Position numbers and translations under genes: made by a program | Notes under the pieces: generated by a model | Databases searched by the model: none | The model's input: the letters and a program-made list of their open reading frames with translations, nothing else | Told to the model about the DNA's origin: nothing | Assembly: GCA_036703315.1 (NCBI GenBank) | Contig: DATNPH010000148.1 | Span: 1-64,000, forward strand | DNA length: 64,000 bases | Direction of reading: 5' to 3' | From: DATNPH01 sp036703315 | Lineage (GTDB): Bacteria > Cyanobacteriota > Cyanobacteriia > Cyanobacteriales > Coleofasciculaceae | Shown here: positions 35,371-44,378 of the stretch, in pieces | How positions within the stretch are numbered: the stretch's first letter is position 1 | Layout: every line of letters starts with the position of its first letter

Positions 35371-35934
35371 ATGGTACAGTCACCCACTAAACCTTTGACT
35401 TTGGAAGAGTTTCTGGAGCTACCAGAAACCGAACCCGCTAGCGAGTATGTGGACGGTCAAATTATACAAAAGCCAATGCCGCAGGGAGAGCATAGCACCA
35501 TCCAAGGTGAACTGATTATTGCGATTAATGCTGTTGTTAAGCCCAAAAAAGTTGCACGGGCATTTCCAGAACTGCGATGTACGTTTGGTGGACGGTCAAT
35601 TGTGCCAGATGTAGCCGTATTTACCTGGGAGAGAATTCCCCGCAGAGAAAATAGTGGTGTAGCCAATGTATTTCAAGTAGCTCCTGATTGGATAATTGAA
35701 ATCTTATCTCCAGACCAAAGCGCTACGAAAGTCACGAAAAAAATTCTGCATAGTCTCAATCATGAGACACAAATGGGCTGGCTGATCGACCCGGACGAGC
35801 AGACGATATTTGTATATCAATCAAGGCAACAGCCAGAGGTGTTCGACGAACCGGAAGACCAGCTTCCCGTACCTGCCTTTGCGATCGAACTACGGCTAAC
35901 CCTAGGTGCCGTATTTGATTGGTTATTAGAATAA
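35371..35934 (+). CDS. Uma2 family protein (DUF820), copy 1
   Basis: A 187-residue Uma2-family protein with a predicted PD-(D/E)xK-type fold. Visible landmarks are E-Y-V-D-G-Q-I near 24-30, L-R-C-T-F-G-G-R-S-I-V-P-D-V-A-V near 68-83, and W-I-I-E-I-L-S-P-D-Q-S near 110-120; V-P-D plus E-I-L-S are the metal-binding positions. Uma2 proteins are numerous in cyanobacteria, and their biological role is unknown. It is the first of two copies flanking the GIY-YIG gene. Confidence 0.88.
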   Translation: MVQSPTKPLTLEEFLELPETEPASEYVDGQIIQKPMPQGEHSTIQGELIIAINAVVKPKKVARAFPELRCTFGGRSIVPDVAVFTWERIPRRENSGVANVFQVAPDWIIEILSPDQSATKVTKKILHSLNHETQMGWLIDPDEQTIFVYQSRQQPEVFDEPEDQLPVPAFAIELRLTLGAVFDWLLE

Positions 35935-35963
35935 CAGGGTCTAGCAGCCTGTGAGGATGTGTG

Positions 35964-36275
35964 ATGATAGCCTGGAACTACCGTGTCTTTCGAGAAAAAA
36001 ACGGTGATTACGTCATTCGTGAGGTCTTCTATGAAGAAGACGGCTCTATTCTTGGATGTACAGAAAGTGCTGTTGAATCTTGGGGGCGATCGCTAGAAGA
36101 AGTAGCCAGAGACATTGAGTCATTCAAAGAAGCCTTGACGCTTCCTGTATTAACCCTAGCTGATATTCCTGCTGGTGAGACAAATCAGGAGCGAAAGCGA
36201 GAGCGAAGCAATAATATTTTCCACAAACAACTTATGGCTGAATTGGGATTGAGTTACCCATCGCCTACTAGCTAA
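35964..36275 (+). CDS. Conserved hypothetical protein
   Basis: A 103-residue soluble acidic protein starting M-I-A-W-N-Y-R-V-F-R-E-K-N-G-D-Y. It has a short beta-rich N-terminal half (Y-R-V-F, Y-V-I-R-E-V-F-Y) and a helical part with S-L-E-E-V-A-R-D-I-E. This layout recurs in cyanobacterial small proteins of unknown function. I prefer ATG 35964 with GAGG upstream over the GTG one codon earlier. It lies between the Uma2 and GIY-YIG genes on the same strand but 30-50 bases from each, so co-transcription is possible. Confidence 0.65.
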   Translation: MIAWNYRVFREKNGDYVIREVFYEEDGSILGCTESAVESWGRSLEEVARDIESFKEALTLPVLTLADIPAGETNQERKRERSNNIFHKQLMAELGLSYPSPTS

Positions 36276-36327
36276 TTACTGTGACGATTAGTAGGGAATT
36301 GGCAAAACTGTGCTGTCGGAGAATTGA

Positions 36328-37659
36328 ATGCTATTAAAAGACATTAATCTATCTGAACTACCATCACTTGGTTTATTAGAAAAAGGCAATCTACCTAATT
36401 GTGCAGCAATCTATTTCGTATCTGATAGTAAAGGTCAAGTCATTTACATTGGTAGAACAGTTAACTTAGTTGCTCGATGGCGAGAACACCATAGATTTAA
36501 TCAGCTAAAGAGGTTTGATCGAAAAAATCGTATTAGTATTAGCTGGATGGCTTGCAGTAATGATATAAATACTCTTTCAAAACTTGAAAGTGAGTTGATA
36601 AAGTTATACAAGCCACCCTTGAATTGGTCGAAAGTGGTATCACCAGTTAGAAGAATAACTCCAGCTGAGATAGCGTTACAGCAGAGCCTTCAGCAACTAG
36701 CCAAGTTGAACACAATGATATTTGGGTTTGACCCCATTGTTGATGAAGAACCGCCAACAATATACTTGGTTTACCCAGTTTTGGGTAAGCGTGGAATATC
36801 AGGCAGCATACGGACTGTATTAAAAAACATCAATAAAAGGGCTAGTGTATTGAAGTGGAAAGAGTATCACACAGACCCTAAGTTTTTAGGTAAATTTGGG
36901 TATTGGGAAACTCAGTATAACGGTGTAAGAATAGACCTTACTCCAGTTCAAGGCTTAGCCCACTCTATGCATGATTCAACTCGTCGAACTATTGCTGGTG
37001 TAGAGTTTATGGCTTTTAGCCGTGAGCAGCTAGAAATACTTCTAACAAATGCGCCAGAGGAGAAAATTTCAGGCTTAGATGCATTAGAGGATGACCCTAT
37101 TCCTATAGAAATTGCCTCTCAACATCAGGCTAGTGATCTAAAGCATAAAGATGTTGTCGAAGTCGAACTTTGGGAGGAATTAGAACCAATGCCTGAAGGT
37201 GAAGCTAGAGTAATGAACCGTAAGTTCTTGGATGTGGATGGTATAGAAATAGAGGTGTGTATTAATGCAAACGGGAAACACTTTGTCAGGCACAATCTAT
37301 ACTGGTGGATAAATCATGGACAGAAAAATCCTGATCCAGAGCAGTACAACATTATACGTAACTTACAATCTGCGGTAGATAGACTTCCTACTATCAGATG
37401 GTCTGGCTATCGGTTTAGATTAGAGACTATTGTATTTAGTGAGGACGATGTAGAAGTTGAGTGTATACTGCTTCCCTTGGCTATGTTTGAAGACTTAATG
37501 AAGGATACGTCAAAGTTTAGTCACATCAGTGACGAGATTCGAGAAGAAATTCAAAGGGGTGAATATAAATCAAAGCCAAATGAGAGTGCAAGTATAAAAC
37601 TATGTGCTTGGTTACAGCGTAATTCATTATGCTCGCTAGTCCAAACCAACAACAGCTAA
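36328..37659 (+). CDS. GIY-YIG nuclease domain protein with unknown C-terminal region
   Basis: A 443-residue protein. Residues about 24-100 form a GIY-YIG domain: A-I-Y-F-V near 27-31, V-I-Y-I-G-R-T near 38-44, the Arg in L-V-A-R-W near 50 and the metal-binding Glu in L-E-S-E-L near 86-90. Residues about 140-440 are not recognised; they contain I-Y-L-V-Y-P-V-L, an H-x-N-L-Y-W-W-I motif near 318-325 and alternating basic and acidic stretches. Cysteines are few. The AT-rich DNA differs from the surrounding genes and suggests acquisition. A stand-alone gene within a stretch bearing two Uma2 genes. Function unknown: homing, repair and restriction nucleases all use this domain. Confidence 0.78.
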   Translation: MLLKDINLSELPSLGLLEKGNLPNCAAIYFVSDSKGQVIYIGRTVNLVARWREHHRFNQLKRFDRKNRISISWMACSNDINTLSKLESELIKLYKPPLNWSKVVSPVRRITPAEIALQQSLQQLAKLNTMIFGFDPIVDEEPPTIYLVYPVLGKRGISGSIRTVLKNINKRASVLKWKEYHTDPKFLGKFGYWETQYNGVRIDLTPVQGLAHSMHDSTRRTIAGVEFMAFSREQLEILLTNAPEEKISGLDALEDDPIPIEIASQHQASDLKHKDVVEVELWEELEPMPEGEARVMNRKFLDVDGIEIEVCINANGKHFVRHNLYWWINHGQKNPDPEQYNIIRNLQSAVDRLPTIRWSGYRFRLETIVFSEDDVEVECILLPLAMFEDLMKDTSKFSHISDEIREEIQRGEYKSKPNESASIKLCAWLQRNSLCSLVQTNNS

Positions 37660-37848
37660 ACAAAAACACCCAGAGTGTTAGTTTATTTATCAAAGCAGCG
37701 AGCCTTGAATAAAGTTGCCCCCAATATCGGCAGGTGCGCTCGCCATAAAGGAGCGAGCACCTAGTGAATTGAAGAAAAGATGCGATCGCTTTTGAGTCTC
37801 AGTTCTCACGACCTACGTTAAACTCTATCTACACCTCGAAGGGGTTGC

Positions 37849-37865
37849 GGTGGGCACTGCCCACC
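37849..37865. repeat. Palindrome upstream of second Uma2 gene
   Basis: GGTGGGCACTGCCCACC, followed by CTACC, 47 bases before the second Uma2 start. It is the counterpart of the element at 35309, preceded in both cases by GTTAAACTC (37818 and 35278 region), so the upstream regions of the two genes are related. Confidence 0.7.
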
Positions 37866-37912
37866 CTACCTAGCTCTAACCGCTAAGCAATAGGCGCTCT
37901 TACCGAATCTTG

Positions 37913-38455
37913 ATGGCTACCACTACCCAACAGATCACACTGCAAGACTTCCTAAAGCTGCCCAACATTGAAGAGTCGCCAGCTTGGGAGTTCGTGGACG
38001 GACAAGCCAATCAAAAACCTATGCCCACAGCTCACCATAGCATCTTGCAGAAACGCCTGACTGCTGTGATCGACCAAGCGGACTCACCCTATGAAGCCTT
38101 TCCAGAACTACGCTGTATACTAAGCAGCAACTCTGTTGTTCCTGACATCACAGTCATTCGCCAAGAACGCATCCCTGCTGGGAATACTGCTGTTGAAGGT
38201 GCACCTGATTGGATGATTGAAATCCTCTCTCCCGATCAAAGTACTACTAAGCTGATTGCAAAAATTCAAACATGCTTGCAGGAGGGGACACAGCTAGGAT
38301 GGTTGATTGATCCAACCGAGCTAGTGATTATGGTGCTGTGGCCCGATACTCGTATTACTTTGCTCAGGAGTAGCGATCGCTTGCCCGTACTACAGGATAT
38401 TCCATTAGATTTAACGGTTGAGCAAGTGTTTAGCTGGGTGCGCTCATCTAGATGA
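37913..38455 (+). CDS. Uma2 family protein (DUF820), copy 2
   Basis: A 180-residue paralogue of copy 1. Landmarks E-F-V-D-G-Q-A near 25-31, L-R-C-I-L-S-S-N-S-V-V-P-D-I-T-V and W-M-I-E-I-L-S-P-D-Q-S are present, so metal-binding positions are kept. The start ATG 37913 is preceded by an in-frame TTG that I do not use. Sequence divergence from copy 1 is large, so the duplication is old or the copies were acquired separately. Role unknown. Confidence 0.87.
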   Translation: MATTTQQITLQDFLKLPNIEESPAWEFVDGQANQKPMPTAHHSILQKRLTAVIDQADSPYEAFPELRCILSSNSVVPDITVIRQERIPAGNTAVEGAPDWMIEILSPDQSTTKLIAKIQTCLQEGTQLGWLIDPTELVIMVLWPDTRITLLRSSDRLPVLQDIPLDLTVEQVFSWVRSSR

Positions 38456-38507
38456 GTTGAGGAAAAGGTGCGATCGCTCAAATGAGAGAAGGTGATGGCG
38501 CTGTAGG

Positions 38508-38545
38508 TAGCTCACCCTATGAAGCATTTCCAAAGCTACATTGAC
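38508..38545 (+). pseudogene. Relic of a third Uma2-type sequence
   Basis: About 35 bases (G-C-T-C-A-C-C-C-T-A-T-G-A-A-G-C then ATTTCCAAAG) repeat, with a few changes, the segment encoding S-P-Y-E-A-F-P-E-L-R inside copy 2 near 38086-38110. The relic would encode S-P-Y-E-A-F-P-K-L-H and then stop. It points to a further degraded copy or a duplication footprint. Confidence 0.5.
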
Positions 38546-38558
38546 GACCACGCACGAG

Positions 38559-39428
38559 TTAAGCTTCCATCAAGACAAGGCACTGATGCATTTGCTGGTG
38601 CATTGTTTTTGAATCAGCATGGTAGCGACGACCATGACCAGGCAGTACCCATTCAAAGGAGTAGTTTGCCAACTGGCGCATGGATTTAATTTGTTCTGAC
38701 CAAGAGTACCAGCAGGCATTCCGGAAAGCAACCAACTGATTGAGTTCCTCTGACCAAGCGAGGTGATCGCCCGAGAAGAGAAACTTATTGTTATGGAGCA
38801 GAACTGTGTGACCTTTTGTGTGACCAGGAACTGGGATAATCAAAAGATCTGGAGCTAGCTGGACTGGTTCAGCACCGCTTAGCTGAATTTCAACGTCACG
38901 AGTACCTCTAGTAATGTCATTAGTGTGGAGGATGCGATCGCACTGAAAATGCTCAGCATACTTTTGATGATCCGCAACATCATCTCTGTGGGTCAGGTAC
39001 AGATAACGAATTCCACCCATCTCCTCAATACGCTTGACCAAGGGAGGTGTAAAGCGGGGAGAATCGACCAAAACATTACCTTCTGGTCGCACTATCAAAT
39101 AACTAACTGCACCGTATGAATTTTCAGCGTGGTAGCCACAATGGTAGACATTCTCCATCACTAAGATAGGAAAACTCAGCTGAGCGTCTTTGATATCTTT
39201 GGGCTTCTCAACAGTACCAATGGACGCAGTAGGACAAGCTAAAAGTGCTTGAAGTGCACGCAACCGTTCTGTCTCCGATGCGGGTTGATGATGAACGGCT
39301 GACTGCTCATCAGCGCTATGAAACACTTCCGGAGCCATCCATCGGCAAGTATCACAATCAATGCAGCTGCTATCAACGTAAAAATCGCCGCTGACATTTT
39401 GAGAGCGGCGTTGGTTAAGATGAGCCAT
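38559..39428 (-). CDS. Ferredoxin-like/metallo-beta-lactamase-fold protein
   Basis: A 289-residue two-part protein. The N-terminal part (about 14-85) has the cysteine cluster C-I-D-C-D-T-C and a later C-P-T-A, resembling a 4Fe-4S ferredoxin. The C-terminal part (about 95-285) is a metallo-beta-lactamase fold with T-H-R-D-D-V-A-D-H near 147-155 as the metal-binding motif, V-P-G-H-T-K-G-H-T and F-S-G-D-H-L. The domain order occurs in cyanobacteria and plastids of plants. Substrate unknown; redox-linked hydrolase is a reasonable guess. Confidence 0.85.
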   Translation of the reverse strand: MAHLNQRRSQNVSGDFYVDSSCIDCDTCRWMAPEVFHSADEQSAVHHQPASETERLRALQALLACPTASIGTVEKPKDIKDAQLSFPILVMENVYHCGYHAENSYGAVSYLIVRPEGNVLVDSPRFTPPLVKRIEEMGGIRYLYLTHRDDVADHQKYAEHFQCDRILHTNDITRGTRDVEIQLSGAEPVQLAPDLLIIPVPGHTKGHTVLLHNNKFLFSGDHLAWSEELNQLVAFRNACWYSWSEQIKSMRQLANYSFEWVLPGHGRRYHADSKTMHQQMHQCLVLMEA

Positions 39429-39467
39429 GGTTAGCAGTTATTCCTTTTTAGAGGATGTAAAAATGCT

Positions 39468-39565
39468 GGAGCCAGCCCTAGAAGCAGTCATTTGATTACT
39501 TAGAACAGAAGGTTAATTAATTCCCATTTCTAAGTTGATCTATCCACTCCTTCTGAGCTGGCTCC
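39468..39565. repeat. Inverted repeat downstream of dnaK
   Basis: Arms GGAGCCAGC (39468-39476) and GCTGGCTCC (39557-39565) are perfect complements separated by 80 bases, in the 181-base gap after the dnaK stop. It could form a long stem-loop in the dnaK 3-prime region or be a dispersed repeat. No T run follows. Confidence 0.4.
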
Positions 39566-39609
39566 TTAGAGAGCGAGGAAGTTATGACTAACCTCTCTCG
39601 CACTCTTGT

Positions 39610-41535
39610 CTATTTGCTTTCTGAGAACTCAGCGTCAATGACATCATCAGGACCTGAACCTGAACCACCAGAGGTTGTATCAGAACCGCCTGCACCAGGA
39701 GCCGATCCACCACCATCTGGACCACCATCACCACCTTGTTGTTGATAAAGGTTGGTGCTGATACTGTAAAGTGCTTGTTGCAAATCAGTAGTCAGGGTTT
39801 TAATCCGTTCGTCGTCTTCTTGCTGAATCGCGTCTCGCAGGTCTTTGACTAACCCTTCTACCTTGGTTTTGTCAGCCGCTGGAACTTTGTCGCCAAGATC
39901 ACTGAGCTGTTTCTCGGCCTGGTAGGCGAGAGAATCGGCTTGGTTCTTGCGGTCAATTCGCTCACGACGCTCTTTGTCAGCAGCAGCATTGCTTTCAGCC
40001 TCATTAACCATGCGCTCCACTTCGTCCTTAGGCAGGGTTGAAGCGCCAGTAATGCTGATGGATTGTTCCTTACCTGTGCCTTTGTCCTTAGCGGTAACGT
40101 TCAGGATACCGTTAGCGTCCATATCAAAGGTAACTTCGATTTGAGGAACACCTCGGGGAGCTGGGGGAATACCATCTAGACGGAAAGTACCCAGACTCTT
40201 GTTGTCGTTTGACATCTCACGCTCACCTTGGAGAACGTGGATTTCAACGTTAGTCTGACCATCCACTGCGGTCGAGAAGGTTTCTGACTTCTTGGTGGGG
40301 ATAGTCGTGTTGCGAGTAATAATCTTGGTCATGACACCGCCTAAGGTTTCAACACCAAGAGACAGCGGCGTGACATCGAGGAGGAGGATATCCTTGACTT
40401 CACCGGCAAGCACACCAGCCTGAATCGCAGCACCTACGGCTACCACTTCATCCGGGTTGACGCTTTGGTTAGGTTCCTTACCGAGAACTCGCTTAACCAA
40501 CTCGTGCACCGCAGGAATCCGGGTAGAACCACCAACTAAGACGACCTCGTTAATGGCACTCTTATCGATTTTGGCGTCACGTACTGCGTTTTCAACAGGA
40601 ATGCGGCAACGGTCGATCAAGTCAGCGCAGAGTTCTTCAAACTTGGCACGGGTTAAGACCATATCCAGGTGCTTGGGACCATCCTGGGTTGCCGTGATGA
40701 AGGGTAGGTTGATTTCTGCTTGGGTAACGCTGGAAAGCTCAATCTTGGCTTTCTCTGCAGCTTCGGTTAGACGTTGTAGCGCTTGCTTGTCTTTACGCAA
40801 GTCAATGCCTTCGTCTTTTTGGAAAGTTGAGGCGAGGTAATCAACGATTTTCTTGTCGAAGTCGTCACCACCCAGGTGAGTATCACCAGATGTTGCCAAT
40901 ACTTCAAAAACACCATCGCCAACTTCCAGAATGGAAACGTCGAAGGTACCACCACCTAAGTCAAATACTAGAATGGTTTCTTGGCTCTTCTTGTCCAAAC
41001 CGTAAGCCAGAGAAGCGGCGGTAGGTTCGTTGATAATCCGCAACACTTCGATCCCAGCAATTTTACCAGCATCTTTGGTGGCTTGACGCTGAGAGTCGTT
41101 GAAGTAAGCAGGAACAGTAACGACGGCTTGGGTAACAGTTTCACCCAGGTACTTGCTAGCGTCCTCTACTAGCTTGCGTAGCACTTGAGCAGAAATCTCT
41201 TCTGGTGCAAATTGCTTACCTTGAGCCGGAGAGTCAATCTTGACGTTACCGTTAACATTGAGAACTTTGTAAGAAACTTCGGTTGCTTCGTGAGTGACTT
41301 CAGTATACTTACGTCCGATGAAGCGTTTGACGGAGTAGAAGGTGTTTTCGGGGTTCATTACCGCCTGACGCTTGGCGATTTGACCGACTAGGCGATCGCC
41401 ATTTTTCGCATAGGCTACAACTGAAGGTGTGGTCCGAAAACCTTCTGCGTTGGCAATGACGGTAGGTTTACCACCTTCCATTACAGCGACGCAGGAGTTA
41501 GTTGTACCTAAGTCAATTCCAACAACTTTTGCCAT
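39610..41535 (-). CDS. dnaK: Chaperone DnaK (Hsp70)
   Basis: A 641-residue Hsp70. The nucleotide-binding domain begins M-A-K-V-V-G-I-D-L-G-T-T-N-S-C, with I-N-E-P-T-A-A-S-L-A-Y-G and D-L-G-G-G-T-F-D-V-S; the peptide-binding domain follows. The C-terminal tail is Gly-rich and ends D-D-V-I-D-A-E-F, typical of the general DnaK. Cyanobacteria carry several dnaK genes, and this ending fits the DnaK2 type. No dnaJ or grpE gene is adjacent. No CIRCE element was found upstream. It acts in the cytoplasm in protein folding and stress. Confidence 0.97.
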   Translation of the reverse strand: MAKVVGIDLGTTNSCVAVMEGGKPTVIANAEGFRTTPSVVAYAKNGDRLVGQIAKRQAVMNPENTFYSVKRFIGRKYTEVTHEATEVSYKVLNVNGNVKIDSPAQGKQFAPEEISAQVLRKLVEDASKYLGETVTQAVVTVPAYFNDSQRQATKDAGKIAGIEVLRIINEPTAASLAYGLDKKSQETILVFDLGGGTFDVSILEVGDGVFEVLATSGDTHLGGDDFDKKIVDYLASTFQKDEGIDLRKDKQALQRLTEAAEKAKIELSSVTQAEINLPFITATQDGPKHLDMVLTRAKFEELCADLIDRCRIPVENAVRDAKIDKSAINEVVLVGGSTRIPAVHELVKRVLGKEPNQSVNPDEVVAVGAAIQAGVLAGEVKDILLLDVTPLSLGVETLGGVMTKIITRNTTIPTKKSETFSTAVDGQTNVEIHVLQGEREMSNDNKSLGTFRLDGIPPAPRGVPQIEVTFDMDANGILNVTAKDKGTGKEQSISITGASTLPKDEVERMVNEAESNAAADKERRERIDRKNQADSLAYQAEKQLSDLGDKVPAADKTKVEGLVKDLRDAIQQEDDERIKTLTTDLQQALYSISTNLYQQQGGDGGPDGGGSAPGAGGSDTTSGGSGSGPDDVIDAEFSESK

Positions 41536-42318
41536 AAGAGTGTTCCGGGTTCGTTTAACTACAAATACTGGTTGAGTAGGGGAGCTTCAAGATAGAACCA
41601 TCTAAAGGTTCAATCAGCAGCTTTTTCCAGTTTCAATACCATTGGGATTTACTACCAATCTCTATACTGAACATGGTTTGCTTATCTCATGAAGGAGGGG
41701 TTCCCGAACCTGTAAGGGGACGGTTCTACCTCCGATTGCTCCTACGACTCCTTCTGAGGCGAGTGCAATCGACAGCTAATTACTACTGATTGCTTTCACT
41801 GTGTTTAATGTATTAAAGATATCGGCTTAGGAGATTGGGGCGAACCGTAATGAATCAGGTGTGTTTGCCGTCTGTAGAACGTTGTGCGTTAAATTAGCTT
41901 TGCTTTTAAGAGGAATATGGCGTCTATAGACTGAACACCCGTGCTTGCGGTTGGAGGAGTGCGATCGCTTTTCTCTATATGTCTATATGTAGGAGTACTA
42001 AGCCATTCAAAATTCAAAATGCTCAAACCCAATGTTGCTGAGGCTTTTAGCCGCTACCACAATGCAATCTGTAGGCGCGACAGCTCAGTGTCAACTTAAG
42101 ATTGGCGGTTGAAATCGCAGCTACACGGATGAAACCTGCGTAGGCTGATCTTAGAACCCTTCATTTTCAGTCAACCCGCCTACACGGGCTTTGTTTGTCT
42201 AGCTGCGAATTCTTTTCGCCAGAGCTTCAGGGAGTGCTAATGATATTACCGTGTCACTACAAATAAAAATATCGCACTCAATTAAAACACTATGAAAGAT
42301 TGCTAAACCTAAATTTCA
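41536..42318. other. Long intergenic region upstream of dnaK
   Basis: No gene found. It includes the dnaK leader on the minus strand (41536 to about 41830), which shows no CIRCE (TTAGCACTC-N9-GAGTGCTAA), and a palindromic element at 42111-42212. The middle part, 41830-42100, shows no structure I can name. Confidence 0.5.
42111..42212. repeat. Palindromic repeat element
   Basis: Left arm GAAATCGCAGCTACAC (42111-42126) and right arm GTCTAGCTGCGAATTC (42197-42212) pair with two mismatches. Inside are T-G-C-G-T-A-G-G-C and G-C-C-T-A-C-A-C-G, which pair imperfectly. The sequence belongs to a type of repeat with CGCGG-type arms found many times in other cyanobacterial genomes (general knowledge). 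Confidence 0.6.
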
Positions 42319-42684
42319 TTACTCTAGAAAATCATGCAGAATTTCGTCGGGTTCATCATCCACTTCCTCAAAGCTAGTACTTTCAAAAGGGTAACCCCTG
42401 CTCTCAGGAGATATCGTTATAGAGGCTGTCGTCGGGGCAGAACTGGCGATAATCTGGTACAGTTGTGCAACTTGCTTAGTTAAGTGGGCAACTTGATTCT
42501 CATGTACTTCCATTTGCTCTATAGTCGCATAGCGTTTGACTTCATTATCCTTCTGAAAAAACTGAGACAGGATTTCAACTACAGTATCGGAAGCTGCCTC
42601 GAATCTTCGTTGCTCTTGATAGGAAATCAGGATTTGGTAGAGTTCCTCTGGCAAGTAGACACTAATTTTTTTGTAATTAATCAT
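42319..42684 (-). CDS. CopG/RHH-like DNA-binding protein
   Basis: A 121-residue protein whose N-terminal 35 residues (M-I-N-Y-K-K-I-S-V-Y-L-P-E-E-L-Y) have the beta strand plus two helices of a ribbon-helix-helix motif. A coiled-coil-like segment follows (E-N-Q-V-A-H-L-T-K-Q-V), then an acidic tail. I start at ATG 42684; an in-frame GTG three codons upstream is possible. Likely a small transcriptional regulator; its target is unknown and no toxin partner is adjacent. Confidence 0.65.
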   Translation of the reverse strand: MINYKKISVYLPEELYQILISYQEQRRFEAASDTVVEILSQFFQKDNEVKRYATIEQMEVHENQVAHLTKQVAQLYQIIASSAPTTASITISPESRGYPFESTSFEEVDDEPDEILHDFLE

Positions 42685-42879
42685 AAGTTGCACTTTGGAT
42701 AATCAATTTTTCACTAATTAAATTTTAAGAACTATACATTACACACACCAATTATGATTATCCAGCACTTGGGATCACCTAGCGATGGATTAATTCAACT
42801 GTATAGGGCGATCGCTTCTCACTTCCAACAATGATGCTGATTAGAATGTAAAAGCCAGATTGCTGCAATATCTCTTCAT

Positions 42880-43935
42880 ATGGTTTCTCTATCTCCCACG
42901 TTGAAAGCTCAACTCTCAACACCGCTTAAGATTGGCTCTTTTGAATTGAAAAGTCGAGTGTTACAGTCGCCCCTGTCTGGCGTTACAGATATGGTATTTC
43001 GCCGTTTGGTGCGACGCTATGCTCCAGAATCGATGATGTATACGGAGATGGTGAATGCATCAGGGCTACGCTATGTCAAAGCGCTGCCTAAGATTATGGA
43101 GGTAGACCCTAACGAAAGACCAATTAGTGTTCAGTTATTTGACTGCCGCCCAGATTTCTTAGCCCAAGCAGCACAGATGGCGGTAGATGAAGGGGCTGAT
43201 ACAGTTGACATCAATATGGGTTGCCCCGTCAACAAAATTACCAAAAACGGCGGCGGTTCTTCCTTACTGCGAGAACCAGAAACAGCTGAGGCAATTGTGC
43301 AGGCAGTCGTTAAGAGTGTGAATGTACCCGTTAGTGTAAAAACCCGCATTGGCTGGACAGATGAGGAAATCAATATTCTGGAATTTGCCAAGCGGATGGA
43401 AGATGCTGGGGCGAAGATGATTACGGTGCATGGACGCACCCGCGCCCAAGGTTACAATGGCAATGCTAAGTGGGAGTGGATTGGTCGAGTTAAGGAGATT
43501 CTCTCTATCCCGGTAATTGCTAATGGGGACATCTTCTCCGTCGAGGCAGCAATGAAATGTCTGGAACAGACGGGCGCTGATGGGGTGATGTGTTCACGAG
43601 GAACGCTAGGTTATCCGTTTTTGGTGGGAGAAATTGACTACTTCTTGAAAACCGGGCAAAAACTGACACCTCCAACACCAGTAGAACGCCTCGAATGTGC
43701 GCGGGAACATCTGCAAGCGCTATGGGAGTATAAAGGCGATCGCGGCATCCGTCAGTCCCGTAAGCACATGACATGGTATGCTAAAGGCTTCGCTGGAGCT
43801 GCTGAGTTGCGTGGACAGTTGGCTGTTATTGAAACAGTTGAGCAGGGGGTTGAGTTAATTGACAATGCGATCGCACAGCTGAAGAGTGAGACTCAACATG
43901 ATGAGGAGATTGACGCTCAATTGGTGAAGACTTAA
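42880..43935 (+). CDS. dusB: tRNA-dihydrouridine synthase
   Basis: A 351-residue flavin-dependent Dus enzyme, which reduces uridines in tRNA D loops. Landmarks: S-P-L-S-G-V-T-D-M near 31-39, the catalytic cysteine in N-M-G-C-P-V-N-K near 109-116, V-H-G-R-T-R-A-Q-G near 188-196 and N-G-D-I near 223-226. The sequence resembles the DusB/NifR3 branch. ATG 42880 matches a normal N-terminal length. Monocistronic. Cytoplasmic. Confidence 0.92.
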   Translation: MVSLSPTLKAQLSTPLKIGSFELKSRVLQSPLSGVTDMVFRRLVRRYAPESMMYTEMVNASGLRYVKALPKIMEVDPNERPISVQLFDCRPDFLAQAAQMAVDEGADTVDINMGCPVNKITKNGGGSSLLREPETAEAIVQAVVKSVNVPVSVKTRIGWTDEEINILEFAKRMEDAGAKMITVHGRTRAQGYNGNAKWEWIGRVKEILSIPVIANGDIFSVEAAMKCLEQTGADGVMCSRGTLGYPFLVGEIDYFLKTGQKLTPPTPVERLECAREHLQALWEYKGDRGIRQSRKHMTWYAKGFAGAAELRGQLAVIETVEQGVELIDNAIAQLKSETQHDEEIDAQLVKT

Positions 43936-44378
43936 GCTAGACAAGTGTTCATTTATTGTTATAGCAACTGTAGTTTTTTGCTAAATATTCACTAAATGTA
44001 TAGACTAACAAGAGTAGCTTAAGTAGCTAGCTCTAAAGTTTATGTGTTAGGGTAGTTAGCGAGAATTAAGTTCGGCTGTAGTGTTTCTGCTTGGTATTTA
44101 ACAGGCGTCTCTCCGGATCTAAATCTCTACATAATTTAATTGGGTTCTGGAGAATCTTATTCCATCTTACGAGGTTAAACAAGACTATCTCAGCATCGTC
44201 TTTGCCAAATAAGTAAGTGTAATAAGCATTTAGTGAGCTTCTAGTCAACAGCACTGTTCCAATCTAAGCAACTGAACATAAAGTGCTTTCGAACTTTTTT
44301 CTCAATACTTTTGCTAAATATTCAATTGAGTGTGTTCAATCATCCATACTATTTATTCAGAATGCAGGAGGAGATAGA
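43936..44378. other. Intergenic region upstream of rpsU
   Basis: A perfect 16-base direct repeat TTTTGCTAAATATTCA occurs at 43976-43991 and 44309-44324, 333 bases apart. Between them a minus-strand frame (44254-44066) encodes a 62-residue protein-like string with a GTG start and no ribosome binding site; I do not call it a gene. The region near 44361-44376 carries the ribosome binding site of rpsU. Confidence 0.4.

Noticed and set aside
41536..41830. CIRCE-type heat-shock operator before dnaK
   Set aside because: I searched for TTAGCACTC-N9-GAGTGCTAA and found only an isolated half-site-like GAGTGC; no palindrome.
44066..44254. Minus-strand 62-codon frame in the rpsU upstream region
   Set aside because: GTG start, no ribosome binding site and no recognised homologue; mentioned only with the direct repeats.
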